Source: Amphibacillus marinus (lineage in GTDB: Bacteria; Bacillota; Bacilli; Bacillales; Amphibacillaceae). Taken from it: a stretch of DNA of 64,000 nucleotides. Shown here piece by piece: positions 43,246 to 52,778 of the stretch (within the stretch, counting starts at the first letter, position 1; the number at the start of each line of letters is the position of its first letter). Below the pieces are notes generated by a model. The model was not told the DNA's origin, did not search any database, and saw only the letters and a program-made list of their open reading frames with translations. Position numbers and translations under genes: made by a program. The DNA is taken from contig NZ_FODJ01000002.1 in assembly GCF_900110345.1 (NCBI RefSeq), forward strand, positions 1 through 64,000, written 5' to 3'.

Positions 43246-44556
43246 TTATAAGATAATGGTAAAACGAGCACCGCCTAATGGCGATTTCTCACAGTGGACC
43301 GTGCCGTTGGAGCGCTCAACGATTGCCCGCGCTATTGCTAGACCTAAACCTGTTTCGCCACCCTTTCCCTTAATAAAGCGCTCAAATAAATGAGGGAGAA
43401 GGTCATTTTCTATCCCTGGCCCATCATCATCAATATGAACATGAATACGACCTGAGAACTGGATAACCTCGATAAACACCTTACTCTTCGCATGACGAAT
43501 AGCATTAGAGACAATATTCATCACTGCCTGGAGCATTTTCTCATCATCAACGTAAATGGTAGCATCCTCTTCAATATGATGATTCAGTGCAATTTGTTGA
43601 TCAAGTGCTAACGGCAAGGCCCGATCAACGGTAGACTGAACTAACTCACTTATAAATAACGTTTTCTCTTGATAAACATTTTCATCACTATCGAGCTTAG
43701 CTAGAAGAATCATTTCATTTATAATCTGCTTTAATCGACTAATCTCAGCCACCATTACTTCTAAACCGCGTTCTGCCTCAATATTTTGAAAAACACCATC
43801 TTTAATGCCCTCAGCATAGCCCTGGATCGTCATTAGTGGTGTTTTTAATTCATGACTAGCATTTTGGAAGAATTGCTGCTGTGACTTCATATAGCGTTCA
43901 AGCTCTGTCGCCATATCGATAACACTTTCTTCTACTTCTTTAATTTCACCACTTGCTCGTACCCGTTTAATATCGTCGAACTTGCGCTTTTCTATCTTTT
44001 TCAATTGGAACTTAAGCTGTGTTAACGGTGTAACAAGGCGATGTGTTAAATAGTGCGTTAGTAAAATAATAATAAGAATCCCAACAAGAAACACGATCAT
44101 TAACCGGTTAAAAAAAGTTTGTTGTACTTCTTGTAAATCGTCAAGTGGTGTCACTAAAACGACATCCTGCGCAACGAGATCAGGATACATCGGGAAAATT
44201 GAGACGACATATTGCTGCTTCCCGTCATGCCAGAGTGGTTGATCAGACTGTGTTAAATCGTAAGTAGTCACCCAATCAACAATTAAATCAACATCCAAAG
44301 AAGGCGTATATAGCAAGACCTGATGGCGAACATGGTCATAAACGAACATATATAATTCTTCATTGTCGAGCCATTGTTGAAAGCTTACCTCAGCTGATAA
44401 AATACTAGAAAACACTTCAGCTTTCTCTTGCATCTGATTCTTCTCATTTTGAATTAAGTAATCAAGCAATAATGAATGAACCATAACCGCAACAATGGTC
44501 ATCGTAATCACTAATAACGTTGTAAATGCCAACGTCAGTTGGGTTTGAAGTCTCAT
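43246..44556 (-). CDS. cssS: Sensor histidine kinase CssS
   Basis: 436 residues: TM1 (~8-30), extracytoplasmic sensor (~31-155), TM2 (~156-178), HAMP-like segment, H-box FFQNASHELKTPLMTIQGYAEG (His ~239), then N (NIVSNAIRHA), G1 (DDDGPGI), and G2 (GETGLGLAIA) boxes. The partner response regulator and the divergent HtrA protease match the CssRS secretion-stress system, not VanS. It overlaps cssR (ATGA). Confidence 0.85.
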   Translation of the reverse strand: MRLQTQLTLAFTTLLVITMTIVAVMVHSLLLDYLIQNEKNQMQEKAEVFSSILSAEVSFQQWLDNEELYMFVYDHVRHQVLLYTPSLDVDLIVDWVTTYDLTQSDQPLWHDGKQQYVVSIFPMYPDLVAQDVVLVTPLDDLQEVQQTFFNRLMIVFLVGILIIILLTHYLTHRLVTPLTQLKFQLKKIEKRKFDDIKRVRASGEIKEVEESVIDMATELERYMKSQQQFFQNASHELKTPLMTIQGYAEGIKDGVFQNIEAERGLEVMVAEISRLKQIINEMILLAKLDSDENVYQEKTLFISELVQSTVDRALPLALDQQIALNHHIEEDATIYVDDEKMLQAVMNIVSNAIRHAKSKVFIEVIQFSGRIHVHIDDDGPGIENDLLPHLFERFIKGKGGETGLGLAIARAIVERSNGTVHCEKSPLGGARFTIIL

Positions 44557-45251
44557 GTATTAGCCTCTTCTTCATGGCTAAGTCGATAACCGTAGCCCCA
44601 GACAGTTTCAATTGGAACACCATCCATTTTTTTACGAAGTCTTTTAACCAGATCATCAACAGCACGATCACTGCCAAAATAATCATCACCCCAAATTAGG
44701 GTTAATAGCTCTTCTCTGGAAAAGGCGCGATTTTGATTTTGGATCAGGTTTGACAGCAGCTCGTACTCCTTCGCGGTCACCTCAATCTCATGATCAGCCC
44801 AGAAAACCCGGCGATCATTATGACGTACGATCAAAGCACCCATTTGCAGTTGCTGACCGGACTCATGAGGCTTCTGCTCATAGTGAATCGTCGTTCGTTT
44901 AAATAAGCGCTTAACCCGCGCGACTAATTCTCTTGGACTAAATGGTTTTGTCAAATAATCGTCACTACCGAGCTCCAAGCCAAGAATTTTGTCAACCTCT
45001 TCATCTTTAGCAGAAATAATAATAATTGGAACATTGCTCTCTTGCCGAATTTTCTTACATAATTCATAGCCATCCATGCCTGGAAGCATAATATCTAAAA
45101 TCCACATATCAGGTTGTTTGCCTCGTGTTAATTCCCAAGCTTTTTCGGCATTGTCAACCATTGAAACATGGTAGCCATCTTTTTTTAAATAGGCCGACAC
45201 GATATCACGAATATTAGGATCGTCCTCGACAATAAAAATATAATTAGACAT
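44553..45251 (-). CDS. cssR: Response regulator CssR
   Basis: 232 residues, OmpR type: receiver with Asp53 in MWILDIMLPGMDGYEL, SAKD switch region, and C-terminal winged helix. The strings DDYFGSDRAVDDLVKRLRKK and ETVWGYGYR match CssR, which responds to misfolded secreted proteins and activates htrA/htrB. It diverges from the protease gene; the shared 177-bp region would hold its binding sites. Confidence 0.87.
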   Translation of the reverse strand: MSNYIFIVEDDPNIRDIVSAYLKKDGYHVSMVDNAEKAWELTRGKQPDMWILDIMLPGMDGYELCKKIRQESNVPIIIISAKDEEVDKILGLELGSDDYLTKPFSPRELVARVKRLFKRTTIHYEQKPHESGQQLQMGALIVRHNDRRVFWADHEIEVTAKEYELLSNLIQNQNRAFSREELLTLIWGDDYFGSDRAVDDLVKRLRKKMDGVPIETVWGYGYRLSHEEEANT

Positions 45252-45428
45252 CCGGACACCCTCCTTTCATCTCTCTTTATTTTCCCATATCTCTACTTCT
45301 CTGACTAGTTAAATATCTTCCATACTTTTTTCACAATTATACCGAATTATTGCCGAAGGTGCTCGTTATACTAAGAAGTGTAGACAAAAACAAACAAAAA
45401 ATTTAAAAGCTTGAAAGGAGTGGCTACA

Positions 45429-46670
45429 ATGGACGAGTTTTTTCATAATCAAGAACAAAAGGAGGAGCACATTGAGGAGAGAACGGACCATTACCATCCC
45501 TCAAACTCAAATAAAAAACCAAAAACGAGTCTTTTAGCAATTTGGTTAAGTGGCTTAACAGGTGGGTTAACAGTTGCCATTATTGGTTTTCTCCTTTTGT
45601 TCAGTGGGATGATTCCTCTTAATACAGTGAATTTAGAAAACGGTACAAGTAGTAATAATGAACCCACCCAGAACCTGATCCAGACAGTAACAGGAGATGA
45701 TGGTGTCTCATCTGAGGTATTAAGCAATGTTGCGGGTGCAGTCGTGGGTGTAGCTAATATCCAATCGGCTGATCTTTGGGCAGAAACAGCTGATGCTGGA
45801 ACAGGCTCTGGTGTCATTTATAAAGTAGAAAATGAGCGTGCCTATGTCGTTACCAACCATCATGTTATTGATGGGGCTACCGACATTGAAGTTATCCTAA
45901 CAGACGGAGAGCGGGTTGACGCTGAGCTTCACGGTTCAGATGAACTAACAGATTTAGCCGTTTTATCAATTGATGCGTCATACATTGATACTGTTGCTGA
46001 ATTTGGCAATTCTGCTGATCTTATCGTCGGTGAAACAGCAATTGCAATAGGCAACCCATTAGGCACTGAATTTGCCGGAACTGTTACTAAAGGTATTATT
46101 AGTGGCTTAGATCGATCACTTGAAATTGATTTGAACAATGATGGCACTGCCGATTGGACTGTTGACGTTATTCAAACGGATGCTGCAATTAACCCCGGTA
46201 ACAGTGGTGGCGCTCTAATTAATGCACAAGGCCAAGTTATTGGGATTAATTCAATGAAGATTGCATTGAGTTCTGTTGAAGGCATTGGTTTTGCAATACC
46301 AATTGATGAAGCACAGCCTATTATTGAGCAACTTGAGCAAGAAGGTGCTGTCTCTAGACCGTTTATGGGTATTAGTGCAATTGACTTTTCATCAGTACCA
46401 CCACAGCACGTTGAACGCACATTGAATTTGGCTGCCGATCAGCTATCTGGTGGTATTGTAATAGCGGAGATCCATAACGAATCCGCAGCATCTCAAGCCG
46501 GTCTTGAAATCTATGATGTGATTACTGAGCTAAATGGTGAACCCATTAACGATATGATGGCGCTAAGACAATATTTATACACAGAAACGGAAATTGGTGA
46601 TACGATCACTGTTTCATTCTACCGCGATGGTGTTGCCCAAGAGACAACTGTTACCCTCCAGGGTGAGTAG
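45429..46670 (+). CDS. htrB: HtrA-family membrane serine protease (HtrB-like)
   Basis: 413 residues: cytoplasmic acidic N terminus (~1-40), one membrane anchor (~41-62), trypsin-like domain with His (VTNHHVIDG), Asp (TDLAVLSID) and Ser (NPGNSGGALIN), and a C-terminal PDZ domain (~310-413, GGIVIAEIHNESAASQAGL). Quality-control protease at the outer face of the membrane. ATG 45429 is chosen for AAAGGAG 8 nt upstream. Divergent from cssRS, as for htrB in B. subtilis. Confidence 0.93.
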   Translation: MDEFFHNQEQKEEHIEERTDHYHPSNSNKKPKTSLLAIWLSGLTGGLTVAIIGFLLLFSGMIPLNTVNLENGTSSNNEPTQNLIQTVTGDDGVSSEVLSNVAGAVVGVANIQSADLWAETADAGTGSGVIYKVENERAYVVTNHHVIDGATDIEVILTDGERVDAELHGSDELTDLAVLSIDASYIDTVAEFGNSADLIVGETAIAIGNPLGTEFAGTVTKGIISGLDRSLEIDLNNDGTADWTVDVIQTDAAINPGNSGGALINAQGQVIGINSMKIALSSVEGIGFAIPIDEAQPIIEQLEQEGAVSRPFMGISAIDFSSVPPQHVERTLNLAADQLSGGIVIAEIHNESAASQAGLEIYDVITELNGEPINDMMALRQYLYTETEIGDTITVSFYRDGVAQETTVTLQGE

Positions 46671-46832
46671 GTATTCATTCATAGAGGTTACCCCATCTCC
46701 TTTATGAATTTTATATAAATTAGTGAATGAATGTTATCATCTCATTCACAACCGCTTTTAGTAGATCATTCAAGTACAAGGCATGTCTATTCTACCCCTC
46801 TTTAATAGAAAATTGATTCTACCAAAAAGCAA

Positions 46833-46866
46833 GTCCCTAGCCAACTAAGCGGCTAGGGACGTTTTA
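46833..46866. terminator. Bidirectional terminator between htrB and the ElaA-like genes
   Basis: GTCCCTAGCC/GGCTAGGGAC stem with an 8-nt loop; plus-strand tail GTTTTATTTTTC, minus-strand tail TTGCTTTTTGG. Confidence 0.9.
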
Positions 46867-47307
46867 TTTTTCCAAGACCATATCAACATGCGGGATATTA
46901 TCCTCGAGGTAGTGAGCGGTCACTTCTTTGAAACCAAATGATTGATAGAAATCCAGTAAGTACACCTGAGCATGGATTTTAATTAATTCTTCCTGCCAGT
47001 CATCATAAATAATTTCAATTGCTTTCTTTACTAACTTACGACCATAGCCATCTTTTCGATAGCGGTTGTCAACCATAATTCGACCAATTGAAGGCTCAGC
47101 ATATAATACACCGCGTGGGATTAGCCGAGCATAAGCAACAATCGTTTCCCCTTCCTGAAGGAACAAGTGATAACAATCTGGATCGTTGCCATCTATTTCA
47201 GGGTATGCACATTCCTGTTCAACAACAAATACTTCCACTCGTTTTTTTAAAATCTGATAGAGCTCAGCTAATGATAGCTGTTCAAAACGTTTAACTGACC
47301 ACTTCAT
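46864..47307 (-). CDS. ElaA-like GNAT acetyltransferase, copy 1
   Basis: 147 residues, ElaA family: VFVVEQECAYPEIDGNDPD, IGRIMVDNRYRKDGYGRKLV (acetyl-CoA loop) and FYQSFGFKEVT, then HVDM at the end. The acceptor is unknown. It is a tandem paralogue of the next gene, overlapping its stop. ATG 47307 has AAGGGTGAT upstream; alternative starts lie a few codons earlier. Confidence 0.88.
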   Translation of the reverse strand: MKWSVKRFEQLSLAELYQILKKRVEVFVVEQECAYPEIDGNDPDCYHLFLQEGETIVAYARLIPRGVLYAEPSIGRIMVDNRYRKDGYGRKLVKKAIEIIYDDWQEELIKIHAQVYLLDFYQSFGFKEVTAHYLEDNIPHVDMVLEK

Positions 47308-47761
47308 GCTCATCACCCTTCTCTAACAGCATGTCAACATGCCAGATATTAAATTCTAAATAAGGCTCGGAAATAACTTGAAAGCCATACGATTCATAAA
47401 GGTCCTTTAAGTAAGACTCAGCTTGGATTCTTACTACCTGTTCGCCCATTTGTTCAGTAAGGTGGTGGACGCCTTTATCTAATAGCTCTCTACCATACCC
47501 AAAGCCTCGCTCACTCTCTTTCACAATAACTCGTCCCAGTGAGGCCTCCTGATAATAGTTTCCACTGGGAATTAACCGCATATAAGCAACTATTTGATCA
47601 TTTTTTTGTAAGAAAATATGTGTGGACACTTGATCGTAATCATCAAGATCACGATATGTACACTTTTGTTCGACAATAAAGGTATCCACTCGTAACTTTG
47701 CAATCTGATACCATTCTAATGTTGTAAATTCCGTGAATTTCTTCATCTTCCATTTCAGCAT
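47291..47761 (-). CDS. ElaA-like GNAT acetyltransferase, copy 2
   Basis: 156 residues, same domain layout as the neighbour (TFIVEQKCTYRDLDDYD, LGRVIVKESERGFGYGRELL, LYESYGFQVIS, HVDMLLEK). Roughly half of the aligned residues differ, so the duplication is old. ATG 47761 follows AAGGGGTGAT. Confidence 0.87.
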   Translation of the reverse strand: MLKWKMKKFTEFTTLEWYQIAKLRVDTFIVEQKCTYRDLDDYDQVSTHIFLQKNDQIVAYMRLIPSGNYYQEASLGRVIVKESERGFGYGRELLDKGVHHLTEQMGEQVVRIQAESYLKDLYESYGFQVISEPYLEFNIWHVDMLLEKGDEHEVVS

Positions 47762-47845
47762 CAAATCACCCCTTCTTACTATTTCTTTTTCATTTTTCAA
47801 CATTTTGCGGTAAAATTATCATAACAAACTTGGAGGGAAAGTGGT

Positions 47846-48712
47846 ATGGAAATGACTAGCATTGGCTTTATTGGTACAGGTGTAATGGGCCGTAGTATGG
47901 CCTTAAATCTATTAAAAGCAGGACATGAGCTACATATTTACACAAGGACAAAGCAAAAAGCAGCGCCGCTATTAGCGGAAGGTGCAACTTGGCATGATTC
48001 AATCGCTGAGCTGGCTCCAGCTGTTGATGTTATGATTACCATCGTTGGTTATCCAAGTGATGTTGAAGCCGTTTACTTAAGCGAATCTGGTATTATTAAT
48101 AATGCCAAGCCTGGCAGCTTGCTCATTGATATGACGACATCAAAACCTTCGCTTGCTGAAGAGATTACGCGCACTGCACAGGCTCGTGGCTTAATAGCTT
48201 TGGACGCGCCCGTCTCAGGCGGTGATATTGGCGCACGAAATGGAACCCTTAGCATCATGGTTGGCGGTGATTCTGAAGGATTTGAACGTGCCCTCCCATT
48301 GTTTGAAATTATCGGGGATAAAATTATTCATCAAGGACCAGCCGGAGCCGGTCAACATACAAAAATGTGTAATCAAATTGCCATTGCCTCAACTATGTTA
48401 GGTGTGACCGAAGCCATTGCTTATGCACGAAAGGCTGGTCTGAACCCAACTCGTGTCCTCGACAGCATTACAACAGGGGCAGCAGGAAGCTGGTCGTTAA
48501 CTAACCTAGCACCGCGTATGATTAAAGGTGATTTTGCTCCAGGCTTTTATGTCAAACACTTTATTAAAGACATGCTTATTGCCTTGGATACCGCCGAAGA
48601 AATGGGCCTTGAAACACCAGGGCTACAGCTTGCCCATTCTTTGTACCAGGATTTAGCCGAGGCTGGTGATGAGGATAGTGGTACACAAGCATTAATTAAG
48701 CTGTTTTCATAA
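47846..48712 (+). CDS. Beta-hydroxyacid dehydrogenase (YkwC/3-hydroxyisobutyrate dehydrogenase family)
   Basis: 288 residues: NAD-binding GFIGTGVMGRSMALNLLKAGH, substrate-binding DAPVSGGDIGARNGTLSIMV, catalytic Lys in GAGQHTKMCNQ (~172), and KDMLIALDTAEEMG. Family members act on 3-hydroxyisobutyrate, tartronate semialdehyde or similar; the substrate is not clear. GGAGGG precedes ATG 47846 by 8 nt. It ends in a strong terminator. Confidence 0.92.
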   Translation: MEMTSIGFIGTGVMGRSMALNLLKAGHELHIYTRTKQKAAPLLAEGATWHDSIAELAPAVDVMITIVGYPSDVEAVYLSESGIINNAKPGSLLIDMTTSKPSLAEEITRTAQARGLIALDAPVSGGDIGARNGTLSIMVGGDSEGFERALPLFEIIGDKIIHQGPAGAGQHTKMCNQIAIASTMLGVTEAIAYARKAGLNPTRVLDSITTGAAGSWSLTNLAPRMIKGDFAPGFYVKHFIKDMLIALDTAEEMGLETPGLQLAHSLYQDLAEAGDEDSGTQALIKLFS

Positions 48713-48754
48713 AAGCTGAACGTCTATGTTAACTGAATTATTTTTTGGTTTTGC

Positions 48755-48797
48755 GCGGATAAACTAGCAAGAACGCTAATTTATCCGCTCTTTTTTA
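48755..48797 (+). terminator. Intrinsic terminator after the dehydrogenase gene
   Basis: GCGGATAAACTAGC/GCTAATTTATCCGC with a 6-nt loop, followed by TCTTTTTT. Confidence 0.9.
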
Positions 48798-48917
48798 ACT
48801 AGGTACCGCACGGTTATTGTTTAAATTTCCAAGACTCCTTAAGCTATTTCCGCGCACCTCTTCTTTTTTCAACGATTCTTATCGTTACTTCCTTTCACCA
48901 CGACCACTTACCCTAAT

Positions 48918-49778
48918 TCAGTGCCTCTTCAGCAAATCATTTAAGAAGTTTTTCTGTACTAGCGCTTGAAAGGCATTAACCTGTGGTAAAGTGTCTGCAC
49001 CCTCACCAATCGTTAACCAATTCGAACGCTTTACTGGTCGATTGGCTAGAACGATAGGTTCAATAATAAATTTGCTTTGATCAAAATCTTTAATTACAGT
49101 CTCTGGTAAGACACTTCTCCCGACCCCATGACTAACCATTTGTTTGCATGTTTCAATTTGATCAACTTTAATAGTAGCCAGAGTGTTCTCAAGGAAACGA
49201 CCTTTAAGCCATTGATTAATGTCGACATGATAGCTACTATCAGACTGGTGCTCGATAAATGGGCGGGCATCTGAACGTTCGTTTATTTCAACATAATAAA
49301 GGGGGGCATCAAATAAATGATACGTGTTTTTAGCATCTGGGCGCTGACCTCTAGTGAGCTTGACGTGATAGTTACCTTGTAGGACATTATCTGACAATCC
49401 TACTGTTACTTCCACACGAACAGCCGGATAACTGGTCATAAATGTTTTTAATAACTGGGGCATAATGTACTGACCAATTACTGAAGAGACGCCAATTGTA
49501 ATCGTACCAGATACCTCTTCTTTTAATGCTTCTATCCGTTGTTTCACCACTAATTCCTCAGCTAAGTAATGCTTAGCAAAAGCCAACACCTCTTCACCAG
49601 CAGGCGTAAGAACCATTTTTCTGGCGGTACGAACAAAGAGTGGTTCACCCCAATAACGCTCAATTTGCTGTAGGCGTTGACTGACAGCAGGCTGAGAGAT
49701 ATAAAGCGCCTCTGCAGCACGTTGAATTGTACAAAATTGATTTACAGCAACAATTAATTTTAGATCATCAGCCTTCAT
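48918..49778 (-). CDS. LysR-family transcriptional regulator
   Basis: 286 residues: N-terminal LysR helix-turn-helix (TIQRAAEALYISQPAVSQRL) and a C-terminal effector domain starting near GTITIGVSS (~91). It resembles CysL/YwfK-like members. It diverges from an MFS gene across a ~100-bp region with a T-N11-A palindrome, so it likely controls that transporter and itself. Confidence 0.9.
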   Translation of the reverse strand: MKADDLKLIVAVNQFCTIQRAAEALYISQPAVSQRLQQIERYWGEPLFVRTARKMVLTPAGEEVLAFAKHYLAEELVVKQRIEALKEEVSGTITIGVSSVIGQYIMPQLLKTFMTSYPAVRVEVTVGLSDNVLQGNYHVKLTRGQRPDAKNTYHLFDAPLYYVEINERSDARPFIEHQSDSSYHVDINQWLKGRFLENTLATIKVDQIETCKQMVSHGVGRSVLPETVIKDFDQSKFIIEPIVLANRPVKRSNWLTIGEGADTLPQVNAFQALVQKNFLNDLLKRH

Positions 49779-49792
49779 CTAATCACCTATCT

Positions 49793-49807
49793 ATAAGTTT
49801 TTCTTAT
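49793..49807. promoter_or_regulatory. LysR-type operator
   Basis: ATAAG-TTTTT-CTTAT, a perfect inverted repeat containing T-N11-A, the general LysR box, between the divergent LysR and MFS genes. Confidence 0.6.
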
Positions 49808-49880
49808 TAAAATATATAATTATTATATCTTATTCTTATTGAAAAAGCACTGCTATACTTATATGCTGAGGGGGAATTTG

Positions 49881-51089
49881 ATGAAGCAATATATTGGTAT
49901 TTTAGTAAGTTTTTTTTGTTCAGAAATAAGTAAAACCCTTTATTTCGTGACAATTGCTTGGTTATTATATCAAGTAACCGGTCGGGCTGATTTTACTGGG
50001 TTGCTTGTTAGTCTTGGCTTTTTACCAAGTTTACTAAGCAACATATATATCGGTGTCATCGTTGATCGTTTTTCGACAAAGCTCATTGCTTCTATCGCGC
50101 TAATTGGAAACCTAATTGCAGTTAGCTTGATGTTCGCAAGCTTGTCGCTTGGATCATTAGTTCCAATTATTGTTTTTTCTATTCACATGTTCCAGCAATT
50201 AATGGGAACTGTCTTTCGTACGACGCTACAAGCACATAGTGCGAAGAGTTTCCCACCACAACAGCTTCCTAAAGTTATTGCTTACACCAATGCAGTAACC
50301 ATATTCGGTGCATTAATTGGTGCAAGTGTTGGTGGTTGGTTAATTAGACAAGAATGGTTGATATTGACAGTTAGCTTAATTATTGGCTTTTATTTACTTG
50401 CAGTAGTTACCGTCAACTTTATTAACAGTTCCGCAGTGACAAATCAAGACAAACCAAAAAAAACCAGCCTACATCGCCAGCTTATTGATGGACTACATTA
50501 CCTAATTAAACATCCCTTTTTATTTCGCTTATTTAGCATGACCATGGTCGGACAGCTTGTCTACCATACGAGCATTGGCTTCCTCTCTGTTTACACCATT
50601 GACCACATTAATGAGCAGGCAACAACTTATGGTTGGCTCGATGCAACGCTATCTGTTGGTGGGGGGTTAGCTGGGCTCGTCGGCTTTTGGTGGTTTAGAA
50701 AAACAAGACAGTTTCATACCGTTGGTTCGCTAATTCTTACTGGGGCTGGGCTCCTCATCCTTGCCTTGCCAAGTAACTTTACTTTTCCCGCTTTTATCGG
50801 GGTAAGTTTAATCGGGTTAGGAACAACTTGGATTCGGGTGTTGTTACAATCCACCCAGCAAATCCTCACCGCCAGGGCCTATCATGGACGGATGTCTAGC
50901 TATCGAATGCTAATTAATCACGGTTCCATTGTCATCTCGGCACCATTTCTTGGCTGGATTGCTAATCAATATCGGGCAGCGAATGTCTATGCTTTTCTAT
51001 TAATTCCTGTGGTGGGCGCCTTAATAATTGCTATCCTTCCACGCACTCTTTCTTTACTCAAGCAAGCAGTTACTCAAAGTCTCTCATAA
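49881..51089 (+). CDS. MFS transporter
   Basis: 402 residues, 12 membrane helices with a central cytoplasmic loop (~190-215, basic). NIYIGVIVDRFSTKLI is the loop 2-3 MFS signature (G-x-x-x-D-R). It belongs to the enterobactin-exporter/MFS_3-like group of drug or siderophore exporters; the substrate is unknown. ATG 49881 follows AGGGGG; the reading from 49839 adds 14 residues without a ribosome site. Overlaps the convergent small gene by 16 nt. Confidence 0.88.
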   Translation: MKQYIGILVSFFCSEISKTLYFVTIAWLLYQVTGRADFTGLLVSLGFLPSLLSNIYIGVIVDRFSTKLIASIALIGNLIAVSLMFASLSLGSLVPIIVFSIHMFQQLMGTVFRTTLQAHSAKSFPPQQLPKVIAYTNAVTIFGALIGASVGGWLIRQEWLILTVSLIIGFYLLAVVTVNFINSSAVTNQDKPKKTSLHRQLIDGLHYLIKHPFLFRLFSMTMVGQLVYHTSIGFLSVYTIDHINEQATTYGWLDATLSVGGGLAGLVGFWWFRKTRQFHTVGSLILTGAGLLILALPSNFTFPAFIGVSLIGLGTTWIRVLLQSTQQILTARAYHGRMSSYRMLINHGSIVISAPFLGWIANQYRAANVYAFLLIPVVGALIIAILPRTLSLLKQAVTQSLS

Positions 51090-51367
51090 TACTGACTCAC
51101 GATCCAAGCCAAATCATCATTGCCATATGCCTGCAAAGCTTCTAGTAACAGAAAGGTATCAATATCACCTGCCAGATTTAACTCGACCACGTCCTCCATA
51201 ATGGTCGTGAGTTTACTAGAGGCTTTCTGATTAGGATATGCTTCTTGATAAAGTTTATAGGGGTCTAACTTATGATTTAAGCACCATTGGGCAAACAGGA
51301 GGATCATCTCATTTTCACCTTGCTCATACTGTTCGATAACAAATTGGTCCCGTTCGTTAGTCGCCAT
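51074..51367 (-). CDS. Conserved hypothetical protein, 97 residues
   Basis: 97 residues, acidic, predicted all-helical, with no signal or membrane segment. I do not recognise the family. Seen directly: FAQWCLNHKLDPYKLYQEAY and WIVSQYYERL. It is convergent with the MFS gene, overlapping its last 16 nt. A ribosome site (AAAGGGCGTG) precedes ATG 51367. The composition is normal for the region, so I take it as a real gene. Confidence 0.7.
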   Translation of the reverse strand: MATNERDQFVIEQYEQGENEMILLFAQWCLNHKLDPYKLYQEAYPNQKASSKLTTIMEDVVELNLAGDIDTFLLLEALQAYGNDDLAWIVSQYYERL

Positions 51368-51539
51368 ATTTTCACGCCCTTTTTCTTCACAATATAACGA
51401 GAATCTGGTTAGCTTGCAACTTTTTTGCTACTCTATAAAAAAAGCGATGGGGACGATCAGATATAAACCCTGTTCTTTATTAATAATATTAGATAAGTTA
51501 AACTACTGTTTTAAATAACACCCATAATTAACTTAAAGG

Positions 51540-51568
51540 TTGAAAAAGTATGATAAATTCCTTATAAT
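51540..51568 (+). promoter_or_regulatory. Sigma-A promoter of trhO
   Basis: TTGAAA, 17-nt spacer, TATAAT, giving a ~70-nt leader before ATG 51644 that contains a small CGTAT/ATACG hairpin. Confidence 0.8.
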
Positions 51569-51643
51569 ATAAAGTCGCAAGAGACTATGATGATTACGCC
51601 TTAATCCGTATCTTGCAAATACGATGAATTAGGTGATTAGAAA

Positions 51644-52603
51644 ATGAGAGAATATCAAATTTTATTGTACTATCAGTATGTAACAATTGAAGACCCAGAA
51701 ACATTTGCCAAAGAGCATAAAGCACTTTGTGATTCGCTGGGCCTCAAGGGCCGAATTCTTGTTGCTACTGAAGGGATTAACGGGACATGTTCAGGTCCCG
51801 TTGCAGCAACAACAGCCTATATCGAGGCGATGCAGGCTGACCCACGCTTCAGTAATATGCCGTTTAAAATTGATGAAGCTGATGGGCATGCCTTTAAAAA
51901 ACTTAAGGTCAAGCCACGAGCGGAGCTAGTTACGTTGAGACTAGGTGTTGAGGATATTGATCCGCACCAGGTTACAGGCAACTACCTCAATCCTAAATCA
52001 TTCTATGAGGCAATGCAGGATGAGGATACCGTTGTGATTGATGCACGTAATGATTATGAGTTTGATCTTGGTCATTTCCGTGGTGCAGTTCGTCCTGATA
52101 TCCGTAATTTCCGCGAGCTACCGCAATGGATTGATGAGCACAAAGAGAAATTCGAGGGTAAACGTGTTCTCACCTATTGCACGGGCGGAATTCGCTGTGA
52201 AAAATTCTCAGGCTGGTTAATTGAAAAAGGCTTTGAAGATGTTCACCAATTGCATGGTGGCATTGCAACGTATGCAAAGGACCCCAGCACGAAGGGACAG
52301 CTTTGGGATGGCAAAATGTACGTTTTTGATGAACGTATTAGTGTACCGATTAATCAGGTAGAACATGTAATTGTTGGGAAGGACTACTTCGATGGTTCAC
52401 CTTGCGAGCGCTATGTCAACTGTGGGAACCCTGAATGCAATAAACAAATTCTAGCTTCTGAAGAAAACGAACACAAATATTTAGGTGGCTGTACAGACAA
52501 ATGTCGGACCCACCCACGTAATCGCTATATTGAAGCGCACAATCTAACATTAGAAGAAGTAAATAGACGTTTAGCTGCTCTTGAAGCAGAAGCTTTATCA
52601 TAA
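51644..52603 (+). CDS. trhO: tRNA uridine-34 hydroxylase TrhO (rhodanese family)
   Basis: 319 residues: N-terminal ferredoxin-like domain (~1-95; [15 protein letters not shown]), rhodanese domain (~120-215) with the active-site Cys179 in [11 protein letters not shown] and a second Cys185, and a C-terminal zinc-ribbon-like part with several Cys ([15 protein letters not shown]). TrhO makes 5-hydroxyuridine at the wobble base, O2-dependently. It has its own promoter and terminator. Confidence 0.94.
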   Translation: MREYQILLYYQYVTIEDPETFAKEHKALCDSLGLKGRILVATEGINGTCSGPVAATTAYIEAMQADPRFSNMPFKIDEADGHAFKKLKVKPRAELVTLRLGVEDIDPHQVTGNYLNPKSFYEAMQDEDTVVIDARNDYEFDLGHFRGAVRPDIRNFRELPQWIDEHKEKFEGKRVLTYCTGGIRCEKFSGWLIEKGFEDVHQLHGGIATYAKDPSTKGQLWDGKMYVFDERISVPINQVEHVIVGKDYFDGSPCERYVNCGNPECNKQILASEENEHKYLGGCTDKCRTHPRNRYIEAHNLTLEEVNRRLAALEAEALS

Positions 52604-52604
52604 G

Positions 52605-52634
52605 AAAAGGTGGGGACTTAGTCCTCACCTTTTT
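52605..52634 (+). terminator. Intrinsic terminator after trhO
   Basis: AAAAGGTGGGGAC/TCCTCACCTTTTT stem with one bulge and a short loop, T tail. Confidence 0.85.
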
Positions 52635-52778
52635 CAACTCATAAATTCGCTTGCAAGGATGCCCCTCATGCCCAAACAATCTTACCCAACCATTGTTTAG
52701 CACAAGAACCCAAGAGAAACCTATCCTTTGACAAACGGATTGGTGCTTGCTATCTTTATCTCAAGGAGGCGAATGTAC

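Noticed and set aside
43246-45251. VanRS-type two-component system for the van-like cassette
   Set aside because: Position suggested it at first, but the regulator's C-terminal strings and the divergent HtrA-family protease fit CssRS much better.
52416-52703. 95-codon minus-strand frame opposite the end of trhO
   Set aside because: It is a shadow of trhO and its terminator, without a ribosome site.
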